Below, piece by piece: positions 10,556 to 21,899 of a DNA stretch of 64,000 nt. The stretch is from the NCBI GenBank assembly GCA_963377175.1, contig CAUJNA010003287.1, positions 2,501 through 66,500 of the forward strand, given 5' to 3'. Position numbers and translations under genes: made by a program. Origin of the DNA: Effrenium voratum. Taxonomy: Eukaryota; Sar; Dinophyceae; Suessiales; Symbiodiniaceae. Within the stretch, counting starts at the first letter, position 1; the number at the start of each line of letters is the position of its first letter. The notes under the pieces are model-generated. The model worked only from the letters and a program-made list of their open reading frames with translations. It was not told where the DNA came from and did no database searches.

Positions 10556-10725
10556 GGGTTCCATGTTCGTCCTGTCGCATCTTGTGCCCCACTGGTTCCA
10601 CTGGTGTCTGGGCTATTCAGCTGCACCGGGCTCTTGGAGGCTGTACGATCCGAGCGGCTGTAGAAATGCTCCGCCCTCTGCCCCACCAGGCGCTGTTGCT
10701 CCTGGGTTGGTTGCAACCAAAATCC
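10556..10725 (-). CDS. Putative exon, unknown protein
   Basis: A minus-strand frame starting QPTQEQQRLVGQRAEHFY and continuing through SDRTASKSPVQLNSPD to a serine/threonine-rich end. Codon use is biased and the peptide is hydrophilic. Splice limits are not clear-cut. It looks like a disordered linker of a larger protein. Confidence 0.4.
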
Positions 10726-10969
10726 CCCCAGTCTGCCTTGGGAAACCAAACTGAGTATCAACACTTGTTCAAACCACCCACCGAAATGTGGGTTTTCCCG
10801 TTTCTCAACAACGGCGGTGCTTTTGAGAGTGTGGTAGCTCCAGGAGGTTGGGCTTTCTACAAGGCAATTACTTCCAATGATATTTGCATGTCAACTTGGT
10901 CCCACATCATCTGGGTAGTCTGCTTCAACACCATCAACAACACCGCCTACCAAAGCTGCATTGAATAAC

Positions 10970-11400
10970 TTGGCAACTCTACTTGACAAATACTGAATCC
11001 GTTTTGGTGTCAATCATCTCATCTCAATACTCTACTTGAACCATACTGAGCCTTTGCAATTCAGAAATTCAGGATGATGTGTTTGAATGAGCATTTAATG
11101 AGGACGGGATTATAGTAGACATTCCAGCTTGAATCAGATTTTGAATAGGATTTCCTTGTTTAAACAAGATTCAATTAGAATCTGCTTAGAAATATTGTTT
11201 CAAATTATTCCTTCATGTGGTGTTCCTTTCCCAGAAGGATTAGTTCAATCTTTCAAATATATTTTGAATATAATTCTAGCGGAAATTATAGTTCTATCTG
11301 GAATTAGGAAAGCACTTCCTGTTTAAGAATAAGTTCACAAATATATTAACTGGGATTATTATTTCAATTTCGCAGGAGATCCGTGTCAATCGTTTAGTTG
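10970..11400. other. AT-rich stretch without coding signal
   Basis: Locally the most AT-rich non-repetitive part of the flank, with many stops on both strands and no recognised repeat. The junction with normal composition near 11400 is sharp enough to suggest a separate insertion or a different intron. Confidence 0.4.
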
Positions 11401-11664
11401 GACTTTAAATAGAAGAGTCTGCGGGATCGTGTTTTTTTTGTTAATGTGTTTTGACAATCTCTGGGCTTGTCAGGATCTGCTTTCTTTGGACACTCTCTTA
11501 TTGTGAGGTACCCCCCAAAAGTGTGGAACTGTCCCAACTCCCAACGAAACCAATTTTGCAAAGCCCAGACAACAGCAAGAAAACCGACAAGAACACCAAG
11601 AAACAAAGAAAAACAAGCAGCTCTGGTAGAAAACCTACCACCTGCCAGGAGGCGCCTTTGAGGA

Positions 11665-11790
11665 GAGTTCTAGGGTAACTTCCCCATTCTTTCCAGGGAT
11701 CCTTCTGTCTAGAAAACCACCAAAACCGTGGAAAATGGCTGGTTTTTGAAAATAACGATGGCTGAAAAGAACGGGGAATCAAACCCTGGA
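11665..11790. repeat. Dispersed repeat family F, copy 1
   Basis: Starts CTAGGGTAACTTCCCCATTC, has TTTCCAGG, and contains the later block GAAAATAACGATGGCTGAAA. Copies lie at 20245-20350, 32697-32830 and 61715-61845, some in opposite orientation (CCATTCTTTTCAACTATCG). It is an element of about 120 bp with imperfect terminal inverted repeats around CTAGGG and CCATTCTTTCCAG. Confidence 0.6.
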
Positions 11791-11918
11791 AGAGTGGTAC
11801 CTCCTGGGAGGTTCCTATTTTTTGCTGAACGCGGCAAGCATATTCCCAGTAATCTTCAAAAACCGGACCTGCCAGGAGCCCAACCTCCCAGGAGGTAGGG
11901 CTTTCAGCATTTTGAAGA

Positions 11919-12040
11919 CTTCCATTTGCTTAAGTCCCCTGGAAAAAAATAATATATATATATATATATAGTGATGAACTCCTTTTAAATTCAACAAGGG
12001 AAAAACCAACAAAAACCTATTCTTCAGCAAATGGTGGAAG
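11919..12040. repeat. Introner-like family A, copy 2
   Basis: Ends CTTCCATTTGCTTAAG and CAGCAAATGGTGGAAG; interior CCCCTGGAAAAA, a TA microsatellite, and TCCTTTTAAATTCAACAAG. The acceptor side lies close to the exon at 12066-12211. Confidence 0.7.
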
Positions 12041-12065
12041 ACTCGAACCAGGGACCCGCGGCAAC

Positions 12066-12211
12066 CCGCCTTCAGCTCCGCCACGTTCACCGCGCCACTT
12101 CCGCCGCCAAAGCCGCCGGAGCGTGAGGCGGCGCCGGGGGGCTGGGAGAGGATGCGGGAGATGACGTCGCCGAAGAGCTCCTGCCGACGGCTCTTCCCCG
12201 AGGCGGTTTGG
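12066..12211 (-). CDS. Putative exon, unknown protein
   Basis: The acceptor TTGCCTCTGCAG at 12212-12223 is followed by the frame QTASGKSRRQELFGDVIS, then RILSQPP, a glycine/serine-rich linker, and VNVAELKA. It ends with a GT donor at about 12065-12064. Very GC3-rich. No domain is recognised. Confidence 0.6.
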
Positions 12212-12219
12212 CTGCAGAG

Positions 12220-13270
12220 GCAAGCTGAGTCACAATCCAAAACTGGGTTTCCCTTTCAAACCGAAATGATAGATCTGGTTTCCAGTTCAAATGTTTGAAA
12301 CGAACATGTACAGATCTCTGAGCTGGAAGCAAACATCGATCGTGTCCCATGGCCTGTAACACTCTCAACTAAGAGTCCAGCTGGATAGAAAATTAGTCTG
12401 GGGCGATAGCCACAAACAGGTGCCCTTAAATGTCCTGATGAGGTGGGTCCATTGTGCCTTTTCAGCTTTGAAAGTGGAACGAAAAGAACAACCACCTCCC
12501 CTGCATGCTTACGGGGTTCCCAGATCTGGACCCTAGCATCATTGGACTCTTCATTGGAAGGGGGAAAGAGACCTTCATCACAACACTTTTTAGGGCACCC
12601 CCCTCCCCCATTTTCCAGGAGGTAAAGCGTTGTTCTTGCCGTGTTTCCCTTTTTAGCCACCTTTTAGTGCACCCCCCTTCTTCCCCCTTCAATTCTGCTA
12701 TTGAGCCACCCGGAAATAGGAAAGCAATGGTCAGATCCCAGATCTGCGTGTTAAGACACCTTAGTCACCCTGAGCATGCGTCCTGATCTCGGCGCCGGTC
12801 CAGCGCCGGCATAAAGAAGCGATCCTATCTTGGTGTCGGCTCGGGGCTCTTGGGGACAAACTTGATACCCTACCAACTACCATGGAAGTGCACAAACCCC
12901 CTTTCCATCGTTTCCCAGAGGAAGTCGTCTTTCTACAGGGGTCTGTGCACTTCCATGTTAGTCGGTGGTTGGGGGGTTGGATTGATGGTTGCGGAAAGGA
13001 AAACGCAAGAACCAAGGGCTTCCTTAACAGGAGGCACCATATAAGGTGCTACAATCTTACACGTTATTAGTTTTGCTGTAAGCTTTACAACCAACACAAC
13101 AACCATCTGACATAAAGGATCCCCAAGTCCAGGACATACATCATGGTGAGCATGTTCTACCCCCAGGTGAGCTCGCATTGAATAGGCACTTGAGCAACTT
13201 TGTAGACAGCACCGTTCCAACCCTTTTTAGGTCTTATCATCCAATTCCTGGAAGCAATTGAGCTATTTTG
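12220..13270. other. Intronic DNA, no gene seen
   Basis: No recognised repeat family. Two nearly identical blocks, CCATGGAAGTGCACAAACCC near 12880 and GTCTGTGCACTTCCATG near 12940, form an inverted repeat of about 16 bp around 70 bp of spacer, which may mark another short element. Confidence 0.35.
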
Positions 13271-13274
13271 ACGC

Positions 13275-13420
13275 GTGATAATGCGGCTAGAGCTTGTCCC
13301 TCTAAGCTCGCCCCTAGCGGCTGAAAGGGACAGCCGTTGTTCATAGTGACGGCTCCTCCTCTCCAAGGAAGCGACCCCGAGTAGAAAATATTCAGCCTCC
13401 AGACTCCGCTTTTCGTCCTG
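13275..13420 (-). CDS. Possible exon, unknown protein
   Basis: The minus-strand frame LNIFYSGSLPWRGGAVTM, then GCPFQPLGASLEGQALAA, is open, but splice sites are not obvious. Weak support. Confidence 0.25.
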
Positions 13421-13489
13421 ATAAGTGTCCTGGACCTTGCAGAACTCCTGGTACCAGTGGCTCCCTTATAGCTTTCTACACCGTTCAAC

Positions 13490-13575
13490 CCAGAGGCTCC
13501 CGATTGATTTAGGGCCTTCAAACAGTCTGGCTTTCAGACCCCCAACCACCTCCGGGGTGTCTAATGGAGTCGCCC
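13490..13575. repeat. Dispersed repeat family H, copy 1
   Basis: Matches 40131-40213 closely: CCCAGAGGCTCCCGATTGAT, then TTTAGGGCC-TCAAACA, CAGACCCC-AAC-CCT, and GGGGTGTCTAATGG. The pair is about 80 bp long and well conserved, indicating recent activity or transfer. Confidence 0.65.
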
Positions 13576-14030
13576 CCAGCTCCTTGGCTCCCAACCTCCA
13601 GCAAGAAAGTGGAAGAGTGGGCTCCACAAACCAAACTTTGCTATGGCAATGCGTGCCCAATCGAGCGGGTTGACTATGGTTGACTCGCCCGGGGCAGCGA
13701 GATATCAATGTACTCAACTGAACCCCCCAAATAAAACCTCATTGCTTGCTTGACGTTGGAAGGGGAGCAACATGCTTTTAAACAAAAAGTTAAGTGGTTG
13801 GATTTCAACCACTAAACCACAATAAGCAAAAATGAAAAATGTTTCCCAACAACAACCATGATTAGGGGAAGCTCCCTTTTGGCCTCCATAGATTGAATTA
13901 ACTTGAAGTGGAGCAAATCAGGCTTCCATCCACCCTGAATAGGTCCACCCAAAGGAGAGCTAAGTCTGGCAAGGAAAAGTAAAACACACCGGGAACTCCG
14001 GCAGTGAGTCGTTTCTCATGAGGAGCCGCA

Positions 14031-14153
14031 CTTCCATTTGCTTCAGCTGCCCGGGAAAAAAAACAATAAAATAAACATATTTCCAGTAGTGAAATCGATT
14101 TCCTTTCAAACCAACAGGGGAAAACTAACAAATACGCCTTTCTAAGCAAATGC
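14031..14153. repeat. Introner-like family A, copy 3
   Basis: CTTCCATTTGCTTCAG at one end and TCTAAGCAAATG at the other; inside CCCGGGAAAAAAAACAATA, CAGTAGTGAAATCGATT and CCAACAGGGGAAAA. A short degenerate tandem of the right end (CTTTCTAAGCAAA) follows to about 14210. Confidence 0.7.
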
Positions 14154-14257
14154 CTTTCTAAGCAAACGCCGTTCTAAGGAAATGCCTTTCTCAGCAAATG
14201 CCTTTCTAGCAAAATAACAAACGCCATTCTATGCAAGTGGAACCGCAACGGGAAAAC

Positions 14258-14342
14258 CCGCTCCCCGGAACCGCGCCCGGTCCTGGTCCTCGTATTGCTC
14301 CACGCCCCCGAAGCTGCCCATGAGCCCGGGCAGCGTCGCTTC
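14258..14342 (-). CDS. Putative exon, unknown protein
   Basis: Strong acceptor TTTTTTTCTTCCAG at 14343-14356. Frame EATLPGLMGSFGGVEQYE then DQDRARFRGA, with a GT donor at 14257-14256. About 28 codons, almost all ending in G or C. It is one of the clearest exons in the window. Function unknown. Confidence 0.6.
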
Positions 14343-14397
14343 CTGGAAGAAAAAAAGAACGACCAGTGACCCAAAACCAGCAGCGTTTTTTGCTTTT

Positions 14398-14448
14398 GTT
14401 TTTCCCCCCCCCCCCGGTTGTTTTCCTTTTTTTTTTTTTTTTCGGGGG
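14398..14448. repeat. Poly-C and poly-T runs
   Basis: Simple homopolymer tract, non-coding. Confidence 0.85.
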
Positions 14449-15149
14449 ACCCTGATGCCGCGTCCCTGTGTGGGGTTGTCATTTTTAGTTGGACGCCCCC
14501 CCCCTTTTGATTGTTGGAGGTGAAGCAAAAGGAAAACCGCATTTGTGTTGGGTTCCGGCATTTAAGACAAACCCCTATAGCAGCCTATGTTTGGGGTGAG
14601 AGCAGCCTATGTTTGGGGTGAGATTGACTTGAGATTCAATAAGGGGCCCCGTTGGGGATTCATGCTGTGCGGTAGGAAATATCTGGAATCCTGCGTGGTT
14701 CCCCTAGAATGGGAATTTTGGATTGATAGAATCCTGGTAAATGCGGCGAGCTTCTTTTCGGGTGTTGAAGAAATATAGGGACCCCTGATTCGAGTGTCTC
14801 AAAAGGGGGCACAGATTGGGCTCCTGTTTTCGCTTTAAACCCCAAGATTCCCCTCCAACACGCACAGCGCTTGGAGTGGCCATGCCCCGTGAGAAGTTGG
14901 AAAGCCAAGGTTACAAACGCTGCCACCAACTAGCAGGCTGCAATAGCCCCCCTTATGGCTCTGAATCCGATGAGTAAGCCAGACCCAAACGAAAGCAATT
15001 CGCAAGGGTGAGTGTCGCTTATCAAGGTACCCTTCTTAAGGGTGGGATTTGGGAAAGCAACCAAAGAAAACGATTGGCCGCTCCTCTTCTGTCCGCTTTC
15101 AACATCACTCCACCAAACCAGAAAGGGGATGTTTGGTACGTGGTGGGCT

Positions 15150-15299
15150 CAGCGTGTTCTCCTCAATCCCGCTGGGCAAAATCACCTCCACCGCCGGCGT
15201 CTGCCGCACCCCGTTCGGCCCACTGAATCCATCGCCCTCCCAGTACCGCTCTGAGGAAAAGGACCGGATGCCTTCCTCGGGACGGGCAAACAAACGGCT
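15150..15299 (-). CDS. Putative exon, unknown protein
   Basis: The acceptor TTTCCCCTCCTTCCAG at 15300-15315 is followed by SRLFARPEEGIRSFSSER and YWEGDGFSGPNGVRQTPA, then VEVILPSGIEENTLS. About 50 codons with strong bias. The downstream donor is not certain. No family is recognised. Confidence 0.6.
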
Positions 15300-16895
15300 C
15301 TGGAAGGAGGGGAAAAAAAGCAGGTTTTCAAACGTCTGCACTTCTTGCACTGGCGCGCAAACCTACATCTGGCACAGAAATCGACATCTGCAGTTTTTAC
15401 CCAGTGCTTCCAGGCAATAGAAGGGAGGTTGTTACTCACCCATCTGCAAATTATTACACTAACTCCAAAAATGAAACAAGAATCCACCAGACGGTGTGAC
15501 TTTTTTCATGGAAGCCACAAAATGGTGGTGGTTTTCAATTTGGTTTCCCTTTGAAGCCACCAAAATAGGGAGTTCCCCCAAAAAAGACACCCAAATCATG
15601 GTCACTTGCTTTATCCCAAAGCTCGCCAAAGGCAGATCAACATCCCAGTGGATCCAGTGAGCAGTGGGATGATACCCCCTTAAAAACAAAAAATGCGGTC
15701 CCCTGGATCCTAAAATCCGCGCCACACCCAGCTACCAGGGTAATCAGGATGTTTACCTCGAGGTGCTTCATGGTTGCCCATGCTCATCTTCAATATATAC
15801 ATATATATATATATATATATATGGACCCGCCTTTTTTCGGGTCCATTGGCATCTAAGGAGCCACTCTACCCTCTTTTACCCCCCAAAATGGCCATCCTCA
15901 AAGTGCCCCGAGAAAAACCCCACGGGATTTTACCCGAGGATCCTTAATCTCACGTGCCCAGTTCGGACCTGGAAATTCACGTTGATCACCTTTTGAGGTG
16001 GCTCAAAAAAGCAAAAAAGGGCGAACCCCAAAGGTTAAAGTTTGACCACAAGCTGTTCCATGAGTTGGGATGGGGACATCCTATCACTAAGGCTCCTGCC
16101 TGGTGGATTTTGTCCAAAGAAATCCACGGCCTTGCTTTTGCCGAAGAGCGCAGGTGCGGCGGGCCGTGACCTGTCCCAGAACGTTGAAACCGACCCGCCG
16201 TCCCTTTTGGTGGGATCCTTCGAAGCCGTCTGGAAAAACGTGGTCCTTTGAATGTGCCCCCCTTGGTGGTGTTAGCTGGGTTGCTGCAAGCCGCCGAAGG
16301 AGGAAGGGCCGGGTTTAACGGCCGAGGCATCTTTTTTCAGAAGGTCTCTTAGGGGGCCTTCGGGGTTGCACCGGTGGGCCAGCCATATAAAGAGATTGTC
16401 CATCCCCGAAAAGTAGTCTTGAGAACCTGAAACTGTACCCACGGTAGTTACTGTGCTGTTTCCAGATCCCCTTGCTACAAGTCCCACGTTGCTGGCTTAA
16501 CTAGTGGAAACTACCACTAAGCCCCAAAATACTAAAACCCTGAGGAACTGGCTGGAAACCACCAAGTCACCAAGGTTAGTTGCAGGATCTGAACTGAACC
16601 ATCCCAACCTTCCGGTTCAGTCTCAAAACCCAGCAATGATCAACTGACCAGCGAAAAATGTTGGACGTCCTCTAAAACTGACAAACTATGTAGGTAGAGT
16701 AGGCTTCACTCCTGGACCTAAAACAAATACTCAACAACCATGCTGGGAGACATGACAAACGGTGATGAAGCTGATGGTGAAGACGAAGATGAATATAATG
16801 ATAAATATAAAGACGAACATGAAGATGAAGACGATGACGATGATGATGATGATGCTGATGATGATGATGCTGATGCTGATGATGATTAGGATGAT

Positions 16896-16960
<65 letters not shown>

Positions 16961-17012
16961 GGATGATGATGAGGATGAGGTTGATGATGATGCAAATGAC
17001 GATGACGATGAC

Positions 17013-17055
<43 letters not shown>

Positions 17056-17085
17056 GGCCAGCCGCAGCCTTTGCAGTTGCCCCCC
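15300..17085. other. Intronic DNA with microsatellites, one weak exon candidate
   Basis: Holds a TA microsatellite at 15794-15821, a family C remnant at 16498-16570 and the long GAT tract. A GC-rich island at 16130-16240 is open on the minus strand (NVLGQVTARRTCALRQKQ in one frame) but has no good splice limits. Confidence 0.4.
16755..17055. repeat. GAT/GAC trinucleotide microsatellite, about 300 bp
   Basis: Nearly pure (GAT)n with some GAC, GAA and GCT units. The long Met, His and Ser runs on the two strands come from this period. No protein is inferred. Confidence 0.95.
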
Positions 17086-17089
17086 TATA

Positions 17090-17155
17090 TGGGCGGCGCT
17101 TGCTGTTGGCTTCGCGATACTTGCCAGGGTCCTCCAAATTTTGGACACTGCAATA
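17090..17155 (-). CDS. Possible exon beside the GAT tract
   Basis: Minus strand, following a TTGCAG acceptor at 17153-17158: frame SVQNLEDPGKYREANSKR. A longer open frame continues upstream to about 17330 (GQDLRPMVNAVFWDMG), but that part is AT-richer and may be intron. Confidence 0.3.
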
Positions 17156-17816
17156 TGAGTCACGGTCAAAGTACGGCAAGGTTCGCGTGCGAAATGGATA
17201 TAAGCCAACTAGGGTTCTTCTGCTCTCTTTGTGGCTTAAGTTGAGTGGTTCCCCCATGTCCCAGAAAACTGCATTGACCATAGGCCGGAGATCTTGTCCG
17301 AATTTTGTGCAACTTCCCATCATGTGCCTCAGCGAGGCCTGCTGGAAAAGCTTTTTGTAAAGAGCCCTATTGTCAAGAGCCTGAGCTTCCTCAAGAAACT
17401 CACCCCAAAGGACAGGATCTAGGCTCAGAAATCAGCAAAAGTGGGTGTAGACGTGGAAAAGAGTCAGAAGGTGCCCAGACCTTCAGCTGCGAAAAGAAAG
17501 GTACCCTTTTCTTGGTAGTGGATTGTACAGGCTAAGCGTTTGCTTTCATACTTGATGGCTATCACTGCCCAAAAAGTCAGACCAAAAAAAACACATGCAG
17601 GTGGAAAACACTTACAGCATCGCAGAAACCCGAGTTAAAGCCCCACAAGGAGCTTTGCTCTCAGGTCGCCTCTTGCTCATGGTATCTAGAACCTTTGGGC
17701 CAACTTTTTGGGGTAAGTACTTTTGCTCTACTGTTTGCATCATGTTCTTCTTCTGGCCCTTTGGCATGAGTAGCTCCTTGGACGCCTGTATCTCTCATGA
17801 GGAGATTTTGGTGGAC

Positions 17817-17925
17817 CCCGCTCGTTGCCTCCGCCTCCTCCTTGGAGAAGTTCTCCAGTGCCAAAAGCTGCGCCAAGGCGCCCGCCGCCAGCGCCGCCTT
17901 GGCGCCCGCCTGGAGACGGTCAGGG
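17817..17925 (-). CDS. Putative exon, unknown helical protein
   Basis: The frame SPDRLQAGAKAALAAGAL, then AQLLALENFSKEEAEA, starts after an ACAG acceptor at 17926-17929. Alanine/leucine-rich with glutamates, compatible with a helix. G/C-ending codons dominate. Confidence 0.5.
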
Positions 17926-17992
17926 CTGTCCTCCCCCCAGCCCACCGCCTCACCCCTCCACCCCTCGCCTCCTCCGAAGAAGCACAAACAAC

Positions 17993-17993
17993 C

Positions 17994-18031
<38 letters not shown>

Positions 18032-18060
18032 TTCGACAAGAACAGCAGCAGCAACAGCAA
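17993..18060. repeat. CAG trinucleotide microsatellite
   Basis: (CAG)n with one short interruption, inside what would be the upstream intron of the exon at 17817-17925. Confidence 0.95.
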
Positions 18061-19110
18061 CCACCCGGAACCCCCCAGCGGAAGCGGCTAAACATGTGTT
18101 CTTGTTGCACTGGAAAGAGAAACCCCTCCGAGAAAAAAGAACAAACAAACAAACACTGCTGGGCGTCTGGGTCAACAACTCCGATGTTGACTCACTCACA
18201 GTAAGTCAAGCAATAAACTCTGGCTAAATAAATTGAGGGAATGCATTCCTTCGCAGTTGAGGTGTCAAAAACAAATATGTGATATCCAACTATGCAGAGG
18301 ATGGCAAACGCCTGCACCGGTTTGTAATCATTAACAAACTAGAAAGACCCCAGCCCCCCAAGTAAAGCACCTTCGCCAGAGGCATTGTCGTCTTACCTCA
18401 GGTGAGTTCGCAATAACATATGCACCTAAATGGGTGGAAATAGAATACCCCATCTTTGGGGCGGGAGGCCTGTTGGTTGGCCCTGAACACCATACCTAAG
18501 AAAAGGGTACCCTAAACAAAGCGTGGGTGCCAGCAAACAGTTTAACTGTTGCTGGTTAAAAAGGACATATGAGGGGAACCCAAAAAGTTGAAGTCTAAAG
18601 ATCTAACCCAATAGCAGTACAGAAAGGACACCCCACCTCGTCCTGCGCAAATGACGCTCCGTGAATGACGCCTCACTCCGTGTGCGCCTCACGGACAAAG
18701 TGCGTGGCCAGCGCCAGCACGCCTGCGCATCTACGGGGGCTTTTGAAACTGGGTTGCGCTTCCCCCCCTTGAGCTTGAAAGGTCTAACCTCCTCTCTAGG
18801 AATGGAAAAGCGCATGGTATCCTCATGGGGGGTCTGGGGGGGAGGGAGGCGGGGGAGCCCCAATAAGCCCCAAAAAAGGGCTTAAGGGCTTAATAAGGGC
18901 TTATTTGGGCTCCCTCCCCCTCCCTCCCTCCCCCTCAGCCCCCATGATAACCAGAAGGTCTACCGGGCCAAAGATCAAGGTCCTACGATATCGACGCGGG
19001 CCATGCCATGATGACTTTCCGTAGCCAGAATCCCGATTGTGAAACCATTGCACTTTCGAAACCCGCGGCAGGGAAGTCTGGCCGAGCAAACGAATTGAAA
19101 GCCTCAGGAC
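18060..19110. other. Mostly intronic; one weak island
   Basis: The GC-rich island at 18620-18760 is open in minus-strand pieces (GVLALATHFVREAHTE, GASFAQDEVGCPFC), interrupted by a stop. It may hold one or two exons. The bases at 18580-18615 (AAAAAGTTGAAGTCTAAAG) match a piece at about 29110-29140. Confidence 0.35.
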
Positions 19111-19389
19111 TTGGTTGTATTCTGCTCCCCTGCTAAGAGTTTGACCTTTAGTGGTTTAATGGAAAACCCATTAGCTGGCAAGAAGTTAAAGTCCTAACTT
19201 CCAAGCAACATGCACCATGCAGAAAATGATGGTGTGAAGATGTTCGACCCCATGAAAGCCCACGGCCCACCGCCCTTAGTTCCGCCCTCACGGCGGTTCA
19301 TGCGGAAGAAAACAACTATCCGCCACCGAACAAATACGATGTTCATACTTGTATCAACTAATTGATTTAACACAACCATTGCAAATGAC

Positions 19390-20240
19390 GAGTCAATACT
19401 TCGAAAGTTGAACCTGTTTCACCAGCTGGTGGTACAATAACAAAAGGACATCTGCCTTTCACAACCTACTACGCTGCGCCGCTGCCGCGCAAATGGAACA
19501 GGATCCGTGGCGTTCTCACCCAACGCTTTCACTTACCACTATAGGTACCCGGGGGAAGCCATAACATGTAAAACCTAGAGGCAACGAAACCTAGTTCACT
19601 ACTGACAATTTTGACCAGCGTGGTACCTGGAAGCACTGGGCCAGACTTCTTTCGTGAGGACGGCGATAGCCTACCGCACACTTACACGGAACCTGACTGG
19701 TTAATTACGGAGGGTTTGCAAAGGGTTTGTCAAAGACTTGAGACCTCTACTCACCCACTGTTCACTCTTGGTATCTCTCTTCCACTGTGCTCCAAAGACC
19801 CCTGGGGGAATGCAACCCTTTGCACCAATTCACGTTGGTTTGGTCATTTTGAGATTCGGAGCTTGTCTTTGCCGGTGACGCAAATATTGATCTGCCAAAC
19901 CCCCTCTCCACAGGATGTAGGAGCGGCGGCAACAATCCAGGTCATTACAGGGGATAACGCACCTCGAATACTTGTTCGTTGAAGGGTATATTTTGCAAGA
20001 CCGGGTTTCCCATGCTAGAGTCTTTCTTTTTGAGTCAGGCGTTGAGTGCGGCTAGCTGGACGCTATACGGGTATGGGCTTTGCAGCCAGGGCTAAAACTC
20101 TGCGGCAGATCTACCCGAAACCAAAGCCTTCGTGTTTGGATGAACCTACTTTGGGTTTCCAGTTCCTCCTTAGGAACACGTTTCCAACAAGAAGGCAGCT
20201 CGACTCTACGCACAACTCACCCCGGGCAACTTTCTTGAAA
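19390..20240. other. Intronic DNA, no gene or recognised repeat
   Basis: An open plus-strand frame of about 120 codons is present but lacks codon bias, homology by eye or splice context. Confidence 0.35.
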
Positions 20241-20244
20241 TCAC

Positions 20245-20350
20245 TCTAGGGTAACTTCCCCATTCTTTCCAGGAATGCTTCTTAAAACCCGAGGAAATGG
20301 CGATCGGTTATTGAAAAGAACGATGGCTGAGGATTGAAAAGGACTCAACC
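20245..20350. repeat. Dispersed repeat family F, copy 2
   Basis: CTAGGGTAACTTCCCCATTC, TTTCCAGGAATGCTTCT and GAAAAGAACGATGGCTGA match copy 1 at 11665-11790 block by block. Confidence 0.65.
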
Positions 20351-20576
20351 CCTACCCCAAATTGCAGCCGGATCTAAAGGCTTTGGGCTGGAGGAAAGCA
20401 CATGCGGCACTCCAAATCGAGGCTGGCTCCGAGCCGGCCCCCTTTCAAGAGGTTGGAGAAGAGCGGTAAGATGTTTCAACGGGGGTGGTACCTTGATTTG
20501 TCCACCAAGAAAGTGGCACCTTGATAGTTTTTGTTTCCATATATTGTTGTGGACGAAAGTGGACTCCGATGAGCTA

Positions 20577-20705
20577 TGATGTCCCTAGATTAATCAATAA
20601 CCCCCTGGTGAATTTTGATCGGGGTGTAGTGGGGATTCGGACTACTTTTGGAGGGAACACCCCCTCGTAGGAATTGGACGGGTGATTATTCATCCGGGGT
20701 CAACA
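20577..20705. repeat. Dispersed repeat family E, copy 2
   Basis: Same block order as 9167-9295: ATTAATCAATAACCCCC, GTAGTGGGGATTCGGA, TTTTGGAGGGAACACC and CGGGGTCAACATGAAT. Confidence 0.6.
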
Positions 20706-20859
20706 TGAATCAAAACCTGGTATCAAAGTGGTCTACCCAAAGCATGCAAAGAACTAAGCAGGAGACCGAACTTCGGATTCATCTGGAGGACACCAGTCAA
20801 CCCCCCCACCCGCCCAAGGTAGATCATTTCTTGAAAGGAGAACCACCCTGATTCGAAGG

Positions 20860-20990
20860 GTCCAGATATATCCGAGATTAACACTTTGGATGTTCGGCCA
20901 AGTTAGTAAGTGGTTTGCCACTCGGGTTAAAGCCTCCTAACAACAAGGCTAACCCCACTTAGGGGCACTAACAAGTGGGCCACAACCTAG
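20860..20990. repeat. Dispersed repeat family G (example copy)
   Basis: Marked by CCAGATATATCCGAGATT, TGTTCGGCCAAGTTAGTAAG, and CCACTTGGG-type blocks, with AACAAGGCTAACCCCACTTA further on. Related copies lie at 23625-23745, 31895-32015, 60930-61000 and 61160-61240. Confidence 0.6.
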
Positions 20991-21118
20991 GCTGCAAACA
21001 ACGCTTTATATAACTTGGCCACTTACACCCAAGTATGGTCACTTTGCGTGTTTTGGAGGTTGGTGCTTTGGAGGTACAACCGCTGGCCGGGGTTACCCTT
21101 CCTCTACCCTGGGGAAAC

Positions 21119-21252
21119 CAATGGCTCGACGCTCCGCTCGCTCCTCCCAGCAAGGCGAAGGAGGGCTGAGCCCGCAAACGGCCGCGGATCGGCTCCCTGC
21201 CAGGCGTGAAGATGACCTCGCGCACCAGGCGGAGCTGGATTCGACTCCAGGA
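21119..21252 (-). CDS. Putative exon, unknown protein
   Basis: After the acceptor TGCACGCAG at 21253-21261 the frame reads SWSRIQLRLVREVIFTPG and then REPIRGRLRAQPSFALLG, ending SSHW with a G then GT donor at 21118-21117. Strong G/C third-position bias. Function unknown. Confidence 0.55.
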
Positions 21253-21399
21253 CTGCGTGCACAAACCCCTTGCGTTGACGGGCCAAAAAGTGTATATTTT
21301 AGATCTCTACTAAATGATGAAGACACCTGCCAACGAAAAGTCAAACAGTTGGCTGTTGGCCCCAACAACCGCTGGACCAAGTGACCATGTCTCCCCGTC

Positions 21400-21620
21400 C
21401 CCGGGCAAACCTCCAGCGCGATCCAGTTGCAGGAGACAACCTGAGCGCGAGCAGCACGCCCAGTTTGATAGAGGTCGGCCCCCCCTTCTGCAATCCGGGG
21501 AATGGTTTTCACTTGGAAATACGTTCTTATCTCTTCCAGACGTATCTCCTTCTGAAGGTCCAGGATTTCTTCCAGTCCTTCTTTTCGGCAAGCAACCCAG
21601 GACCTAGAGGAAAAGTTCCG
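21400..21620 (-). CDS. Putative exon or two short exons, unknown protein
   Basis: A minus-strand frame open through EEILDLQKEIRLEEIRTY and IAEGGADLYQTGRAARA. Inside it an alternative reading between CAG at about 21489 and a CAG/GT at about 21440 gives a separate short exon in another frame (GPTSIKLGVLLALR). I cannot decide between one long exon and two. Confidence 0.35.
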
Positions 21621-21718
21621 GGCTGCGACTTCTGGTCCCCAGGTTCTACCAAGAGGGTCCGACGTTTGAAACGTCACCAGTGGAGGGAAGTGCGTAGCCC
21701 AACAAAAATCATCTGGCG

Positions 21719-21850
21719 GGTCAAAATCCAAATCGTACCCCCAGTGATTATCCCACTCCAACCACTAAAATAGGTTCTAAAATGGGTGGTGGATTCACCT
21801 ACCCCAAAATGGGATCCCAAAACAGTTTTGACAACCACAGCCATCTCTAA
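21719..21850. repeat. Dispersed repeat family D, copy 2
   Basis: TCAAAATCCAAATCGTACCC at the start, AGGTTCTAAAATGGGTGG and ATTCACCTACCCCAAAATGG inside, and TTTTGACAACCACAGCCAT at the end. Confidence 0.7.
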
Positions 21851-21899
21851 GGCAAGGAAAGGGCCTGGAAAATGACTCCCGTGTGACTCAAATTCCAGC

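Noticed and set aside
16672..17323. Histidine-, methionine- and serine-run proteins across the GAT tract
   Set aside because: Direct translation of a trinucleotide repeat in different frames. Only a possible exon at 17090-17155 was kept, with low confidence.
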